Shown: positions 16,161-26,169, counted from the stretch's first letter. The stretch: DNA of 64,000 bases from Paenibacillus lignilyticus (GCF_017942085.1 NZ_JAGKSP010000002.1:1-64000); one strand, 5' to 3'. Numbers and translations are program-made. Notes: generated by a model from the letters alone, not told the origin.

Positions 16161-18395
16161 TTACTCTGCGGCAGGTAACAATCGGTGCTTCACCATAACC
16201 GCTTTGATTGCAAAATATTCGACATCATCCGGGAGCGCTTCCTTGATCGGCTTGAGCTTATCTGCCCCTACTTGCTGGATGGCTTCCACAATCTTAGCCT
16301 CATAATGCTGTGGAATAAACGTATCCCAGTCCAGCTCCTCGCCCTCCTGCGCACATCGCAGCAAATGATTCTCGATCGTCACTCGCCCCATACCGCGTAT
16401 CGAGGCGATGTCGGCGATCGAATGGCCCAGGCCAAGCAGCGTTAATGACTGCATGTGGCTTGATAATCCCTCCAACTCGGCTTGGAGTGCACCTGTGAGC
16501 GCTTCAGAAGGCTTCTCACGCTCTACGCGAGGCGCTGGCGAGGCTGAATCAACATACGGCTGTGGAAGCTGCGAGAATGGCGCAGCGCCTGCCTCTGCCG
16601 TTACATCTCCTTTAAACGATCTTACGATCGCAATTACTTCGCCGCCGTATTTATTCGCCTTGGCAGCCCCGATGCCTTTCACGCCAAGCAGCTGCTCGGT
16701 GTTCACGGGCTGCCGATCTGCAATTTCTCTTAGTGCCGCGTCAAAAAACAGCATAAAAGGCGGGACATGCTCTCTGGCTGCCGTAACTCGGCGCCATTCC
16801 CGCAGCGCTTCGAACAGCGGCGTGTTCGCCGATGCGACAGACGTGCCTTCAGATGCTCTTCTTTTGGCTGCTGCGCTTTGTCTGCGATGGACCGTCACTT
16901 TCCCCTCCAGTACGGGCAGAGCTTCCGCTGTGAGTGAAACCGTCGGATATTCGCCCTCGCTGATTCGCAAATAACCTTCTGCCACAAGCCAGTACAGCAG
17001 GTCCGTAATTTCTTTCTCAGCCCAGCTCCTCATGAGTCCATGCGTCGACAGCCGGTCTAACCCGAACTCAATGATCCGTTTCTCTCTCGAGCCCTTAAGT
17101 ACCTTGGCTGCAAGTGATATTCCGAATCTGCCCTTGAGCCTTCCCACGCAAGATAACGCCTTCCTTGCATCCTCAGTCGTATCGATCAACGCGCTTTGGT
17201 CCAAGCAGTTGCTGCATTTTCCGCATTCCGGCACATCCGACTCGCCAAAATATTTCACGATATACTGCAGCAGACATTTCTCCGACCTGCTGTAATGCAT
17301 CATCGTATAGAGCTTGTTAAGCTGAACGGTCTTCCGCTCCGGATCGCCGGTGCTTCTGTCGATCAAGAACCGCTGCACTTGCACGTCCTGAGGCTCAAAT
17401 AAGAGGACGCAATCGCTCTCTTCCCCGTCTCGGCCCGCACGTCCCGCTTCCTGATAGTACGACTCGACATCGCCGGGCATCTGATAGTGCACGACATAGC
17501 GAACGTTCGGCTTGTCGATCCCCATGCCGAATGCGTTCGTCGCAACCATCACCCGATAGTCATCGAACCTGAACTTCTCCTGCGCATCCGCGCGTTCCTC
17601 ATCGCCCAAGCCGCCGTGGTATTTGCCAACCGCAATCCCGAGCCGGGTCAAATCGTCACTCACTTCCTCCGCTTCCTTGCGCGTTGCCGTGTAGACAATG
17701 CCCGATTGATCAGGACGCTGCGAAACGAAGTCGCGAAGAAATTTCCGTTTATCCGTTCCCGTCACAACGGAGAGCGTTAAGTTCGTCCGTGCAAAGCCGG
17801 TTATGAAAATATTCGGCTTGCGCAGCCCCAGCATCGCCGCGATGTCATCGGCAACTTCCGGTGTCGCCGTTGCGGTGAACGCCGCAACCGGCGGACGGTT
17901 CTCCAGCCTTCCGATCCAGCCCGCAAGCTGTCTGTAGCTCGGACGGAAATCATGTCCCCATTGCGACACGCAGTGCGCCTCATCAATTGCGATTAGCGGG
18001 ATGTGCATCTGGCTCGACAGAGAGTCGAACATATTGCTGTCCAGCCGCTCGGGCGCGACATAAAGCAGTTTGTACACGCCCTCAGCCGTCTGCCTCACAA
18101 CATCGCGATATGCAGCTGCATCTAAGGAGCTGTTTAAATAGGCCGCAGGTACTCCTAAGCGGTTTAAAGCATCCACCTGGTCCTTCATGAGCGAAATAAG
18201 CGGTGAGACCACTATCGTCGTTCCAGGCAGCAGCATGGCCGGAAGCTGATAACAGATGGACTTCCCGCCGCCTGTCGGCAGTATCGCAAGTGTATCTTTT
18301 CCTGCCAATACTCCTTCAATAATATCGCTTTGTCCTTTGCGGAAGCTGTCGTAGCCGTAAACTTGCTTCAGCATTTGCTGTGCTTCCGTATGCAT
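16161..18395 (-). CDS. recQ: ATP-dependent DNA helicase RecQ
   Basis: It unwinds DNA 3' to 5' in recombination and fork repair. Domains in order: DEAD-type helicase with TGGGKS (Walker A) and the IDEAHCVSQWGHDFRP box; helicase C with ATNAFGMGID and HYQMPGDVESYYQEAGRAGR; a four-Cys zinc site (KCLLQY..., PECGKCSNC); RQC; an HRDC domain at about 520-600; and a C-terminal helix-turn-helix-like segment (HTH_40) at about 640-744. The total of 744 residues exceeds E. coli RecQ (609) because of that tail, which is common in Bacillales. The ATG at 18395 has GGAGG 9 bases upstream; a longer frame would run into the mdh terminator and is rejected. Confidence 0.92.
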   Translation of the reverse strand: MHTEAQQMLKQVYGYDSFRKGQSDIIEGVLAGKDTLAILPTGGGKSICYQLPAMLLPGTTIVVSPLISLMKDQVDALNRLGVPAAYLNSSLDAAAYRDVVRQTAEGVYKLLYVAPERLDSNMFDSLSSQMHIPLIAIDEAHCVSQWGHDFRPSYRQLAGWIGRLENRPPVAAFTATATPEVADDIAAMLGLRKPNIFITGFARTNLTLSVVTGTDKRKFLRDFVSQRPDQSGIVYTATRKEAEEVSDDLTRLGIAVGKYHGGLGDEERADAQEKFRFDDYRVMVATNAFGMGIDKPNVRYVVHYQMPGDVESYYQEAGRAGRDGEESDCVLLFEPQDVQVQRFLIDRSTGDPERKTVQLNKLYTMMHYSRSEKCLLQYIVKYFGESDVPECGKCSNCLDQSALIDTTEDARKALSCVGRLKGRFGISLAAKVLKGSREKRIIEFGLDRLSTHGLMRSWAEKEITDLLYWLVAEGYLRISEGEYPTVSLTAEALPVLEGKVTVHRRQSAAAKRRASEGTSVASANTPLFEALREWRRVTAAREHVPPFMLFFDAALREIADRQPVNTEQLLGVKGIGAAKANKYGGEVIAIVRSFKGDVTAEAGAAPFSQLPQPYVDSASPAPRVEREKPSEALTGALQAELEGLSSHMQSLTLLGLGHSIADIASIRGMGRVTIENHLLRCAQEGEELDWDTFIPQHYEAKIVEAIQQVGADKLKPIKEALPDDVEYFAIKAVMVKHRLLPAAE

Positions 18396-18432
18396 GGGCA
18401 GCCACCTCCTTCTTAAAATTAAAAACAGCAAA

Positions 18433-18456
18433 ACCCTGACGGGAATCTGTCAGGGT
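18433..18456 (-). terminator. Terminator of citZ-icd-mdh
   Basis: An 8-bp stem (ACCCTGAC with GTCAGGGT) has an 8-base loop and a T-rich tail on the minus strand. It lies between the mdh stop and the recQ ribosome binding site. Confidence 0.85.
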
Positions 18457-18488
18457 CTCATGTGCTTCATGAGTTGCGTCTTGCTCTA

Positions 18489-19430
18489 TTAGCCGTTAAC
18501 AACCGCGATTACGTTGCGAACGGAGTTAGCGGACTTCTCCAGTGCCGCTTTCTCATCTTCGGTAAGCTCCAGCTCGAATACTTTCTCGATGCCGTCACCG
18601 CCCAAAATAACCGGTACACCCATGAAAAGGTTGTTGTAACCGTACTCCCCTTCAAGCAGTGCGATTACCGGCAGGATGCGTTTCTTGTCCTTCAGAATCG
18701 CTTCTGTCATCTGAACGAGCGATGCGGCAGGCGCATAATAGGCGGAGCCGTTGCCCAGCAGATTTACGATTTCGCCGCCGCCAACGCGCGCACGCTGCAC
18801 AATCGCTTCAATACGATCAGCCGGAATCAGCTTCTCAATAGGGATGCCGCCTACGTTCGAGTAACGAACCAGCGGTACCATATCGTCGCCGTGTCCGCCA
18901 AGCACGAAGCCCCGAACATCTTCCGTCGATACATTCAGCTCTTGTGCGATAAAGGTGCAATACCGTGCTGTATCCAGGACGCCGGATTGACCGATAACGC
19001 GGTTCTTAGGGAAACCAAGCGTGTTGTATGCTGCGTAAGTCATCGCATCCACCGGATTAGATAATATGATTACATACGCTTCCGGGCTGGTCGTCTTAAT
19101 GTTTTCGCAAACCGACTTCACGATGCCGGCATTGGTGTTTACCAAATCGTCACGGCTCATGCCCGGTTTACGAGCGATTCCGGCAGTAATGATTACCACA
19201 GATGAACCTGCTGTATCTGCATAGTCGGAAGTACCTGTAATTTTGGAGTCTACGCCGAGAACCGGCGTCGATTCCAACATATCAAGCGCCTTACCTTTAG
19301 TCGGGTTCTCCAGTTGGGGAATATCGACCAACACAACATCGCCAAGCTCTTTCTGCGCAAGCATCAATGCTGTCGTAGCACCGGTGAAACCAGCACCTAC
19401 AACTGTAATTTTATTACGTTTAATCGCCAT
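18489..19430 (-). CDS. mdh: Malate dehydrogenase
   Basis: It oxidises malate to oxaloacetate with NAD+. The NAD-binding [12 protein letters not shown], the substrate loop [14 protein letters not shown] with active-site arginines, SNPVDAMTY, and [11 protein letters not shown] with the catalytic His are all present. The acidic VLVDI end of strand 2 indicates NAD preference. At 313 residues it matches the LDH-like bacterial MDH class. GGGAGG precedes the ATG at 19430. It is last in the citZ-icd-mdh series and has its own stem-loop terminator. Confidence 0.96.
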   Translation of the reverse strand: MAIKRNKITVVGAGFTGATTALMLAQKELGDVVLVDIPQLENPTKGKALDMLESTPVLGVDSKITGTSDYADTAGSSVVIITAGIARKPGMSRDDLVNTNAGIVKSVCENIKTTSPEAYVIILSNPVDAMTYAAYNTLGFPKNRVIGQSGVLDTARYCTFIAQELNVSTEDVRGFVLGGHGDDMVPLVRYSNVGGIPIEKLIPADRIEAIVQRARVGGGEIVNLLGNGSAYYAPAASLVQMTEAILKDKKRILPVIALLEGEYGYNNLFMGVPVILGGDGIEKVFELELTEDEKAALEKSANSVRNVIAVVNG

Positions 19431-19510
19431 TACAAACGGCCTCCCTTAAACAAATGTAATTACGCCTGTCTATATCCGTCATCAGCCGGCTGGGATTCCA
19501 AAGGATAAGC

Positions 19511-19547
19511 CCTTGGGGTCCTCCTCATGATGAGAAGGACCCCAAGG
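19511..19547 (-). terminator. Stem-loop between icd and mdh
   Basis: A perfect 12-bp stem (CCTTGGGGTCCT with AGGACCCCAAGG) has a 13-base loop. The minus-strand flank is not a T-run, so it may be a partial terminator or an mRNA-processing or stability element rather than a full stop. Confidence 0.6.
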
Positions 19548-19573
19548 GGACGTGCTTCGTATTATTGATTGAA

Positions 19574-20866
19574 TTACAGGTGTTTGATGATTTCGTCAGC
19601 GAATGCGGAACATTTCACTTCAGTTGCGCCTTCCATCAGACGTGCGAAGTCATAAGTAACGGTTTTGTTGTTGATTGCCGTTTCCAGACCTTTGTAGATG
19701 GAATCAGCAGCTTCCTGCCAGCCAAGGTGCTCAAGAAGCATAACGCCGGAGAGGATAACCGAACCCGGGTTAACAACATCAAGGTCAGCGTATTTAGGAG
19801 CTGTACCGTGAGTTGCTTCGAAGATTGCATGTCCGGTCAGGTAGTTGATGTTAGCGCCCGGAGCGATACCGATACCGCCAACTTGTGCAGCCAGTGCATC
19901 AGACAGGTAGTCACCGTTCAGGTTAAGCGTTGCGATCACGTCGAAGTCTGTAGGACGCGTAAGTACTTGTTGCAATGCGATGTCGGCAATAGCGTCTTTC
20001 ACGATCAGCTTGCCAGCTGCTTCTGCATCTTTTTGTGCTTTGTTAGCTGCGTCAGTGCCTTCTGCTTCTTTGATGCGGTCGTATTGACCCCAAGTGAAGG
20101 TTTGGTCTGCGAACTCTTGCTCAGCCACTTCGTAGCCCCAGTTCTTGAACGCGCCTTCTGTGAATTTCATGATGTTACCTTTATGAACAAGTGTCAACGA
20201 TTTACGGCCGTGTTTCAGCGCGTATTCGATCGCAGCACGTGCAAGACGTTTGGAGCCTTCAGCGGAAACCGGTTTAATACCGATACCGGACGTTTCAGGG
20301 AAACGGATTTTGTTAACGCCCATTTCGTTTTGCAAGAAGGAGATCACTTTCTTAACGGCATCGGAACCTTCTTGGTACTCGATACCCGCGTAGATATCCT
20401 CTGTGTTCTCACGGAAGATAACCATGTTTACAAGCTCAGGACGTTTAACCGGGGAAGGTACGCCGTCGAAGTAACGAACAGGACGCAGGCAAACATAAAG
20501 GTCAAGCTCTTGACGAAGCGCTACGTTCAGGGAACGGATACCGCCGCCGATTGGCGTAGTCAAAGGTCCTTTGATCGCTACGATGTATTCGCGGATTGCA
20601 GTCAATGTGTCAGCCGGAAGCCATTCGCCGTAAGCGTTGAATGCTTTCTCGCCGGCAAATACTTCGTACCATGCGATTTTCTTCTCGCCGCCGTATGCTT
20701 TCTCAACAGCTGCATCCAGAACACGCTTGGACGCTTTCCAGATGTCGCGGCCTGTGCCGTCGCCTTCGATGAAAGGAATGATCGGGTTGTTAGGGACTTG
20801 AAGTACACCGTTATCGATCGTAATTTTGTCGCCTTCAGTTGGTAGTGCGAACTTTTCGAGTTGCAT
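19574..20866 (-). CDS. icd: NADP-dependent isocitrate dehydrogenase
   Basis: It decarboxylates isocitrate to 2-oxoglutarate. Recognisable parts are [13 protein letters not shown], the substrate loop [20 protein letters not shown] with the phosphorylatable-type Ser, [29 protein letters not shown] and [20 protein letters not shown]. The length of 430 residues matches the B. subtilis Icd class. The ATG at 20866 follows AGGAGG at good spacing, so a longer 449-residue frame is not used. It sits between citZ and mdh, separated from each by a prominent hairpin. Confidence 0.96.
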   Translation of the reverse strand: MQLEKFALPTEGDKITIDNGVLQVPNNPIIPFIEGDGTGRDIWKASKRVLDAAVEKAYGGEKKIAWYEVFAGEKAFNAYGEWLPADTLTAIREYIVAIKGPLTTPIGGGIRSLNVALRQELDLYVCLRPVRYFDGVPSPVKRPELVNMVIFRENTEDIYAGIEYQEGSDAVKKVISFLQNEMGVNKIRFPETSGIGIKPVSAEGSKRLARAAIEYALKHGRKSLTLVHKGNIMKFTEGAFKNWGYEVAEQEFADQTFTWGQYDRIKEAEGTDAANKAQKDAEAAGKLIVKDAIADIALQQVLTRPTDFDVIATLNLNGDYLSDALAAQVGGIGIAPGANINYLTGHAIFEATHGTAPKYADLDVVNPGSVILSGVMLLEHLGWQEAADSIYKGLETAINNKTVTYDFARLMEGATEVKCSAFADEIIKHL

Positions 20867-20959
20867 GAATGAATTCCTCCTAAGATTATGCGTTGCTCCG
20901 CGAGTGCATGACTCGAAGCGCACGCTTGATTAATGAATGACGTCGGTAAACATAACATG

Positions 20960-21005
20960 ACGGGAGCCGGCGACACAACCTAGCGGTCGTGCGCCGGCAC
21001 CCCGT
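20960..21005 (-). other. Large imperfect hairpin between citZ and icd
   Basis: The arms 20960-20976 and 20989-21005 pair over about 17 bases with two mismatches around a GCCGGCG/CGCCGGC core. No T-run follows on the minus strand, so read-through is likely and the hairpin may set the relative citZ and icd mRNA levels. A weaker GC-rich dyad lies near 21015-21035. Confidence 0.55.
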
Positions 21006-21057
21006 CGCATGCAAGGCGCCATCAGGCGGTGCCTGCTGGTGCTTAACAGCTTCATTC

Positions 21058-22170
21058 TTAACGCTGTGTAATCGGCGTTACTTTCTGGTCAACCGGTCCT
21101 GTGTACTCAGCACGAGGGCGGATCAAGCGGTTATTCTCGTATTGCTCGAGAATGTGCGCTGTCCATCCGGATGCACGGCTGATCGCAAAGATCGGTGTGA
21201 AAAGGTCACGCGGAATTTCAAGCGTTGTGTAAACCGATGCGGAGTAGAAGTCAACGTTCGGCTTCAGGCCCTTCTGACCGGTTACAAGCTCTTCAATCTT
21301 TACGGACATTTCGTAAAGCTCCATGTTGCCTGTCAGTTTGCCAAGCTCACGGGACATCTTCTGAAGATGCTTCGCGCGTGGATCGCCGCCCTTGTAAACG
21401 CGGTGACCAAAGCCCATGATTTTCTCTTTGTTCGCAAGTTTCGCGTTAATGTAGGATTCTACATTCTCGAAAGACCCGATCTCTTCAAGCATAACCATAA
21501 CGGCTTCGTTCGCTCCGCCGTGAAGAGGACCTTTCAAAGCGCCGATTGCCGATGTTACGCCGGAGTAGATATCCGACAGCGTAGCAACCGTAACCCGTGC
21601 TGCGAATGTGGAAGCGTTAAGCTCGTGGTCTGCATGCAATACAAGCGCTTGATCCAGTGCTTTAACGGCTACTTGATCCGGCTCTTGTCCTGTTAGCATG
21701 TAGAGGAAGTTGTAAGCAATGGAGACGCCGCTCTTCGGTGCTACCGGCTCTTGACCTTGGCGAATGCGGGAGAATGCCGCAACCAGCGTAGGGATTTGAG
21801 CTTGGATCTTGATGGCTTTCTTGATATTCGCCTCTTGCGACATATCATTAGCCGATTCGTCGAACAGCGCGAGACTTGAAACCGCTGTACGAAGAGCCGC
21901 CATCGAATTTGTATTTTTAGGGTAGAGCTTCAATTGTTCCAGCACCCCTGCCGGTACAGCTGCGTACGCGCTGAGTTGTCCAAGCAACTCGTCCAGTTCG
22001 GATTGGTTTGGCAGCTTGCCGTACCAGAGTAAGTAAGCCACTTCTTCAAAAGAAGCGTGCTCCGCAAGATCATCGATGTCGATTCCGCGATATGTCAGTA
22101 CGCCATCAATGATCGAGCTGATCGAGGATGTCGTTGCGACAATGCCTTCTAGACCTTTGGTTGCTGTCAT
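21058..22170 (-). CDS. citZ: Citrate synthase
   Basis: It condenses acetyl-CoA and oxaloacetate. Catalytic blocks are visible: LHADHELNASTF, GPLHGGANEAV (His), MGFGHRVYKGGDPRAK (His and Arg) and PNVDFYSASVY (Asp). The length of 370 residues is the short Gram-positive type II-like form. AAAGGAG precedes the ATG at 22170. It is first in the citZ-icd-mdh order known from Bacillus. The upstream region carries a sigma-A-like promoter and an ATAA-N7-TTAT box, which point to CcpC-type control by citrate. Confidence 0.96.
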   Translation of the reverse strand: MTATKGLEGIVATTSSISSIIDGVLTYRGIDIDDLAEHASFEEVAYLLWYGKLPNQSELDELLGQLSAYAAVPAGVLEQLKLYPKNTNSMAALRTAVSSLALFDESANDMSQEANIKKAIKIQAQIPTLVAAFSRIRQGQEPVAPKSGVSIAYNFLYMLTGQEPDQVAVKALDQALVLHADHELNASTFAARVTVATLSDIYSGVTSAIGALKGPLHGGANEAVMVMLEEIGSFENVESYINAKLANKEKIMGFGHRVYKGGDPRAKHLQKMSRELGKLTGNMELYEMSVKIEELVTGQKGLKPNVDFYSASVYTTLEIPRDLFTPIFAISRASGWTAHILEQYENNRLIRPRAEYTGPVDQKVTPITQR

Positions 22171-22256
22171 GTTTCTCTCTCCTTTGACCTCTTTTTATTT
22201 AAATAATGGAGTAACAATTAACAATAATTGGATTCGAGTTCCGTATCGTCGTTTTA

Positions 22257-22285
22257 ATCATATCGGATTTTGACCGTGAAGTGAA
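22257..22285 (-). promoter_or_regulatory. citZ promoter
   Basis: On the minus strand the -35 TTCACT (22280-22285), a 17-base spacer and the -10 TATGAT (22257-22262) form a plausible sigma-A promoter about 85 bases before the citZ start. Confidence 0.55.
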
Positions 22286-22296
22286 CAAAATCGGAC

Positions 22297-22311
22297 ATAA
22301 AATTGATTTAT
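22297..22311 (-). promoter_or_regulatory. CcpC-type operator upstream of citZ
   Basis: ATAA-AATTGAT-TTAT matches the ATAA-N7-TTAT dyad bound by CcpC at the B. subtilis citB and citZ promoters. It lies just upstream of the inferred -35. Regulation is inferred; no ccpC gene is in the window. Confidence 0.5.
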
Positions 22312-22422
22312 CGGCACCATAAAGGTTTTTTCTTCACCTTTCCTGCAATGATTTTTCCCAAATTCCTACGCTTTTACCCTCACAAATAAGCACTTTATTG
22401 CGCTGTCGTGGAAATGGTAAGA

Positions 22423-22431
22423 TGTGATAAT
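22423..22431 (+). promoter_or_regulatory. Extended -10 of the ppx gene
   Basis: TGTGATAAT (TGn plus GATAAT) lies about 40 bases before the ppx start. The -35 is weak. It is divergent from the citZ promoter region. Confidence 0.4.
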
Positions 22432-22470
22432 AGAATTAGGACTTGCAGCGACAGTGAAAGGGGCTTACTT

Positions 22471-24000
22471 ATGACGGAACAGCGTATTGGCATCATCGAC
22501 ATCGGCTCCAACTCGATCCGGCTTGTTATTTATGAACGGACTTCCGGCGGCGCTCATCGCGTCATTGACGGAAGCAAACGTGCGGCCCGGCTGAGCGATC
22601 AATTGGATGACGACGGCGCATTTCCTTCCCGTACAATCGACGAGCTTGTAGATATGATTAACCACTTTCGACTCATTTGTGCCCATCATCGGACAGGACT
22701 TATTCGGGCCGTCGCAACAGCGGCGATTCGCAACGCGTCGAACCGAACAGAGGTCCTGCACCAAATCGAAGCGAAAACAGGTCTTCCCATCGAATTGCTG
22801 TCGGGCGAGGAAGAAGCCGGCTACGGTTTTCTCGGCATGATCAATTCCATGGACATCCAAAACGGCTTCCTCATCGACATCGGCGGCGGGAGCACGGAAG
22901 TATCCCTTTTCAAAGACCGCACGCTGGTACAAGCCGTTTCGTTCCCGTTTGGCTGCGTCAGCATGACCCGCCGCTTTGCCAAGGGAGGCTTGTTATCGGA
23001 TCAGCAGCTTCGCGAGCTGGAGCAGCATGTAACCGAATATGTTGAACGGGAAGATTGGCTTAAAACGACGCCGGGACTCCCGCTGATCGGGGTTGGCGGA
23101 ACGGTTCGAGCGCTTGGCAAGGTACATCAAGCCCATATCAAATACCCTTTCGAAAGCACCAACAACTATCCGATATTAGGTCAATCGACCGATGTTTTAT
23201 TCGAGCTGCTGCGCAAGGAACCGCTGGACAAGCGCAGTAAGATGCCGGGTTTGTCGAAGGACAGGGTCGATATTATCGTCCCCGGTATCGCCATTCTGCG
23301 TACGATTTATCGGCTCATCGGCTCATCGCATTACATCGTTTGTGCGGCAGGTCTTCGTGACGGACTGTTCTATGCTACTCGTTTCCCGGAACGTCCGAGA
23401 CTGGATGATGTCCTTACGTACAGCGTCAACAATTTGGCTGCCCTGCACCCCGAAGCGCCAATGCAGCATACCTCACAGGTCAATCGCATCGTGCTCAGCT
23501 TGATGGATACGTTGCAATCGCAGGTGCGAAATCCGGGCCAAGCCCGGCAGCTGATCGATGTTGCCTCGATTCTGCATCGAATCGGAGCCAGCATCGATTA
23601 TTATGATTATCGCAAGCACACCTTTTACCTGATGATCAATTCACATATTAACGGACTTTCTCACGTAGAGCTGCTTGTATGCGCAGCCATCGCTTCTTTC
23701 AAAGGAAAGAATCGCGTCAAGCAAATCGCCGCAGCCTATAAGCCGATGCTCAGCGAAGAAGATGTGAACGACGTTTGTAAGCTGGGCACCTTGCTGCAGC
23801 TGGCCATTGCACTCGATCGCAGTGAAACCCAAGCCATCGGCAAGCTCCACATTGAAATTGCCGGCGGGAAGCTTCATCTGCGCGCCATTCGCGCCGACGG
23901 CATGCTCTCTGTTGAACGGAAAGAAGTCGACGCGCTTGCAGGCGACTTCAAGAAGGTATGGGGACTAATTCCCGTCCTCCATTCGCCGGATCACCGATAA
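22471..24000 (+). CDS. ppx: Exopolyphosphatase / guanosine pentaphosphate phosphohydrolase family
   Basis: It releases phosphate from the ends of polyphosphate chains, and some relatives act on pppGpp. The ASKHA fold is shown by IGIIDIGSNSIRLVIYE (phosphate loop 1), the catalytic LLSGEEEAGYGFLG, IDIGGGSTEVSLF (loop 2) and GVGGTVRALGK. The C-terminal third is an HD-like helical domain (SILHRIGASIDYYDYRKHTF), as in the long Ppx class. The ATG at 22471 follows AAAGGGG at 8 bases. The length is 509 residues. The last 10 bases overlap those of the convergent ppk, pairing synthesis and breakdown of polyphosphate. Confidence 0.9.
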   Translation: MTEQRIGIIDIGSNSIRLVIYERTSGGAHRVIDGSKRAARLSDQLDDDGAFPSRTIDELVDMINHFRLICAHHRTGLIRAVATAAIRNASNRTEVLHQIEAKTGLPIELLSGEEEAGYGFLGMINSMDIQNGFLIDIGGGSTEVSLFKDRTLVQAVSFPFGCVSMTRRFAKGGLLSDQQLRELEQHVTEYVEREDWLKTTPGLPLIGVGGTVRALGKVHQAHIKYPFESTNNYPILGQSTDVLFELLRKEPLDKRSKMPGLSKDRVDIIVPGIAILRTIYRLIGSSHYIVCAAGLRDGLFYATRFPERPRLDDVLTYSVNNLAALHPEAPMQHTSQVNRIVLSLMDTLQSQVRNPGQARQLIDVASILHRIGASIDYYDYRKHTFYLMINSHINGLSHVELLVCAAIASFKGKNRVKQIAAAYKPMLSEEDVNDVCKLGTLLQLAIALDRSETQAIGKLHIEIAGGKLHLRAIRADGMLSVERKEVDALAGDFKKVWGLIPVLHSPDHR

Positions 24001-26057
24001 GTCTTCCATCTGCGTATATTTTTCGCTTGAAACTGACTCCGCAGAACCGGAAGATCGTTCTGAACAGGCTCGTAGATTCCACTTGATTGGAGCTCGCGAG
24101 CCTTTTTGTTGTCATCCAAATTAAGCCGCAGCACATTGAATAAATTTTTGCGCAATCTCGCATCAAATACAGGGCACATCAATTCAATGCGGCGGGTTAA
24201 GTTGCGCGTCATCCAGTCCGCACTGGACAAGTACAGCGCCTCTTCGCCCCCGTTATGGAAATAAATGATTCTCGAATGCTCCAAGAAGCGATCTACGATA
24301 CTGATCACTCGAATATTGCTGCTTTGGTTAGGCACGCCTGGTCTTAGGCAGCATACGCCGCGAATAATCAGCTCGATTTTCACACCTGCCTGCGATGCCT
24401 CATACAGCTTATCGATCATTTCCTGATGCGATAGGCTGTTCATTTTTGCAATGATATGAGCGGGTTTACCCGCTGCCGCGTGAGCGATCTCGCGATCGAT
24501 CAAGCCGAACAGCTTCTCCTTCAGGTCAGACGGAGCCACGCCGAATGCTTTCCATTCGTAAGGAGACGAATACCCCGTCACCTCGTTAAACAATGCCGAA
24601 GCATCGGCACCGATAATCGGATGTGATGTAAACAGACCAATGTCTGTGTACAATTTGGCCGTATTGTCATTGTAGTTCCCTGTGCCGACGTGCACGTAAC
24701 GACGCAGCATGCCTTGTTCCCTGCGCACGACAAGCGTAATCTTGGCATGTGTTTTCAACCCTACAAGGCCGTAAACCACATGGCAGCCTGCTTTCTCAAG
24801 CTGTCTCGCCCACGCGATATTCCGCTCCTCGTCAAACCGCGCTTTAAGCTCCACGACCACTGTAACCTGTTTGCCGGACTCCGCCGCCATGGCAAGTGCC
24901 TGAACAAGCGCGGATTGACCGCTGACCCGATACAACGTCATTTTGATCGCAAGCACATCGGGATCTTCAGCAGCCTCCGCTACAAAATCGCTTACCGCCT
25001 CAAACGACTCATACGGATGGTACAGGAGCACATCCTCCTGCCGAATTACCGAGAAAATATCATCCGCATGTTCGAATTCTTGGGGATATACCGGCTCAAT
25101 CCGTTCAAACAACAACGATTCATAGCTCGACGACAACGAATTGGCAAAACGCATCAGAAAGCTTAGATCGAGCGGACCGTCGATTTCGAATACATTCTCC
25201 CCCTGCTCAAGCTCTTCCTTCAACATTTGAAGCGCATAAGGGTGTATACCCTTCCCGTACTCCAAACGAACCGGAAGTCCCCATCTGCGGCGTCGAAGCT
25301 CCTTCTCAATCTCCTCTAGCAGATCCTCGGCGCCTTCTTCGTTCAGCGTAAGATCCGCATTGCGCGTTAATCGAAACGGATCAACCGCTATCGTCGTATA
25401 ACCGTTAAACAGGGTGTTGATATGCCGTTCGATCAGTTCTTCAAGGAGCACAAATTCGTTCTTCTTGCTGTTCACCCGACCCGGAACGGATATAAATCGC
25501 TGCAGGATGGAAGGCACTTGAACGATCGCGAAGAACGGCTCTTCTTCCTCCGGCATATTCTCTCGTCCTAATATTACGGACAAATAAAGCTCTTTCGTAT
25601 GGAGCAGCGGGAACGGACGGCTCTGATCGACCGCCATCGGCGTCAATACCGGAAACACGATATCGTGAAAATATTCATCTACAGCCTTCAGCTGCTGCAC
25701 ATTTAATTCTTCAATCGGACGGAAGCAGATGCCTTCCTTGGCTAATCCGCGCAGTACTTCACGGTACGTTCTGTACTGATCGGCCACCATCTGATTGGTA
25801 CGTTTCATGAGTCGCTTCCACAAACCAGCCGGCGTATAGCCGGTGAAATCCCGTTTTGTATACCCTGCTTTCATTTGATCTTGTATACCCGCGACGCGCA
25901 CACTCATAAATTCGTCTAAATTGCTTGAAACGATCGCAAGAAATTTGGCACGTTCGAGCAGTGGATTATCGGGGTCTTGTGCCTCTTCGAGCACTCTTCG
26001 ATTAAATTCGACCCAGCTTAAGTCACGGTTTACATACGGTGATAATGTTTTGTTCAT
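23991..26057 (-). CDS. ppk1: Polyphosphate kinase 1
   Basis: It reversibly polymerises the ATP gamma-phosphate into polyphosphate. The four PPK1 domains are all present: the N-terminal NRDLSWVEFNRRVLEEA with SSNLDEFMSVRVAG; the head domain; C1 with YHPYESFEAV, IKMTLYRVSG, ELKARFDEERNI and the phosphorylated-His loop GLKTHAKITLVVRRE; and C2 with SADWMTRNLTRRIEL. The length of 688 residues is standard. AGGAGG precedes the ATG at 26057. Its stop lies inside the 3' end of ppx, and no terminator exists between the two genes. Confidence 0.95.
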   Translation of the reverse strand: MNKTLSPYVNRDLSWVEFNRRVLEEAQDPDNPLLERAKFLAIVSSNLDEFMSVRVAGIQDQMKAGYTKRDFTGYTPAGLWKRLMKRTNQMVADQYRTYREVLRGLAKEGICFRPIEELNVQQLKAVDEYFHDIVFPVLTPMAVDQSRPFPLLHTKELYLSVILGRENMPEEEEPFFAIVQVPSILQRFISVPGRVNSKKNEFVLLEELIERHINTLFNGYTTIAVDPFRLTRNADLTLNEEGAEDLLEEIEKELRRRRWGLPVRLEYGKGIHPYALQMLKEELEQGENVFEIDGPLDLSFLMRFANSLSSSYESLLFERIEPVYPQEFEHADDIFSVIRQEDVLLYHPYESFEAVSDFVAEAAEDPDVLAIKMTLYRVSGQSALVQALAMAAESGKQVTVVVELKARFDEERNIAWARQLEKAGCHVVYGLVGLKTHAKITLVVRREQGMLRRYVHVGTGNYNDNTAKLYTDIGLFTSHPIIGADASALFNEVTGYSSPYEWKAFGVAPSDLKEKLFGLIDREIAHAAAGKPAHIIAKMNSLSHQEMIDKLYEASQAGVKIELIIRGVCCLRPGVPNQSSNIRVISIVDRFLEHSRIIYFHNGGEEALYLSSADWMTRNLTRRIELMCPVFDARLRKNLFNVLRLNLDDNKKARELQSSGIYEPVQNDLPVLRSQFQAKNIRRWKTYR

Positions 26058-26169
26058 TCCGGGATCCTCCTGCTTGTCGATTATCCCAATTATGTAGTTT
26101 GATTGTTTGTTCCTTATTAAACTATTGTTAATGGGATGTAAAGACGAGCCTTTATGACTAATTTATTTT

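Noticed and set aside
19565..20845. 426-residue open frame on the plus strand opposite icd
   Set aside because: It mirrors the third-position bias of icd on the other strand, has no ribosome binding site, and its composition (many Cys, Phe and Arg) is not protein-like.
22408..22470. N-terminal extension of Ppx to 22408
   Set aside because: It would include the inferred promoter -10, and the extra residues do not fit the family, whose N-terminus starts just before the IGIIDIGSNS loop at the 22471 start.
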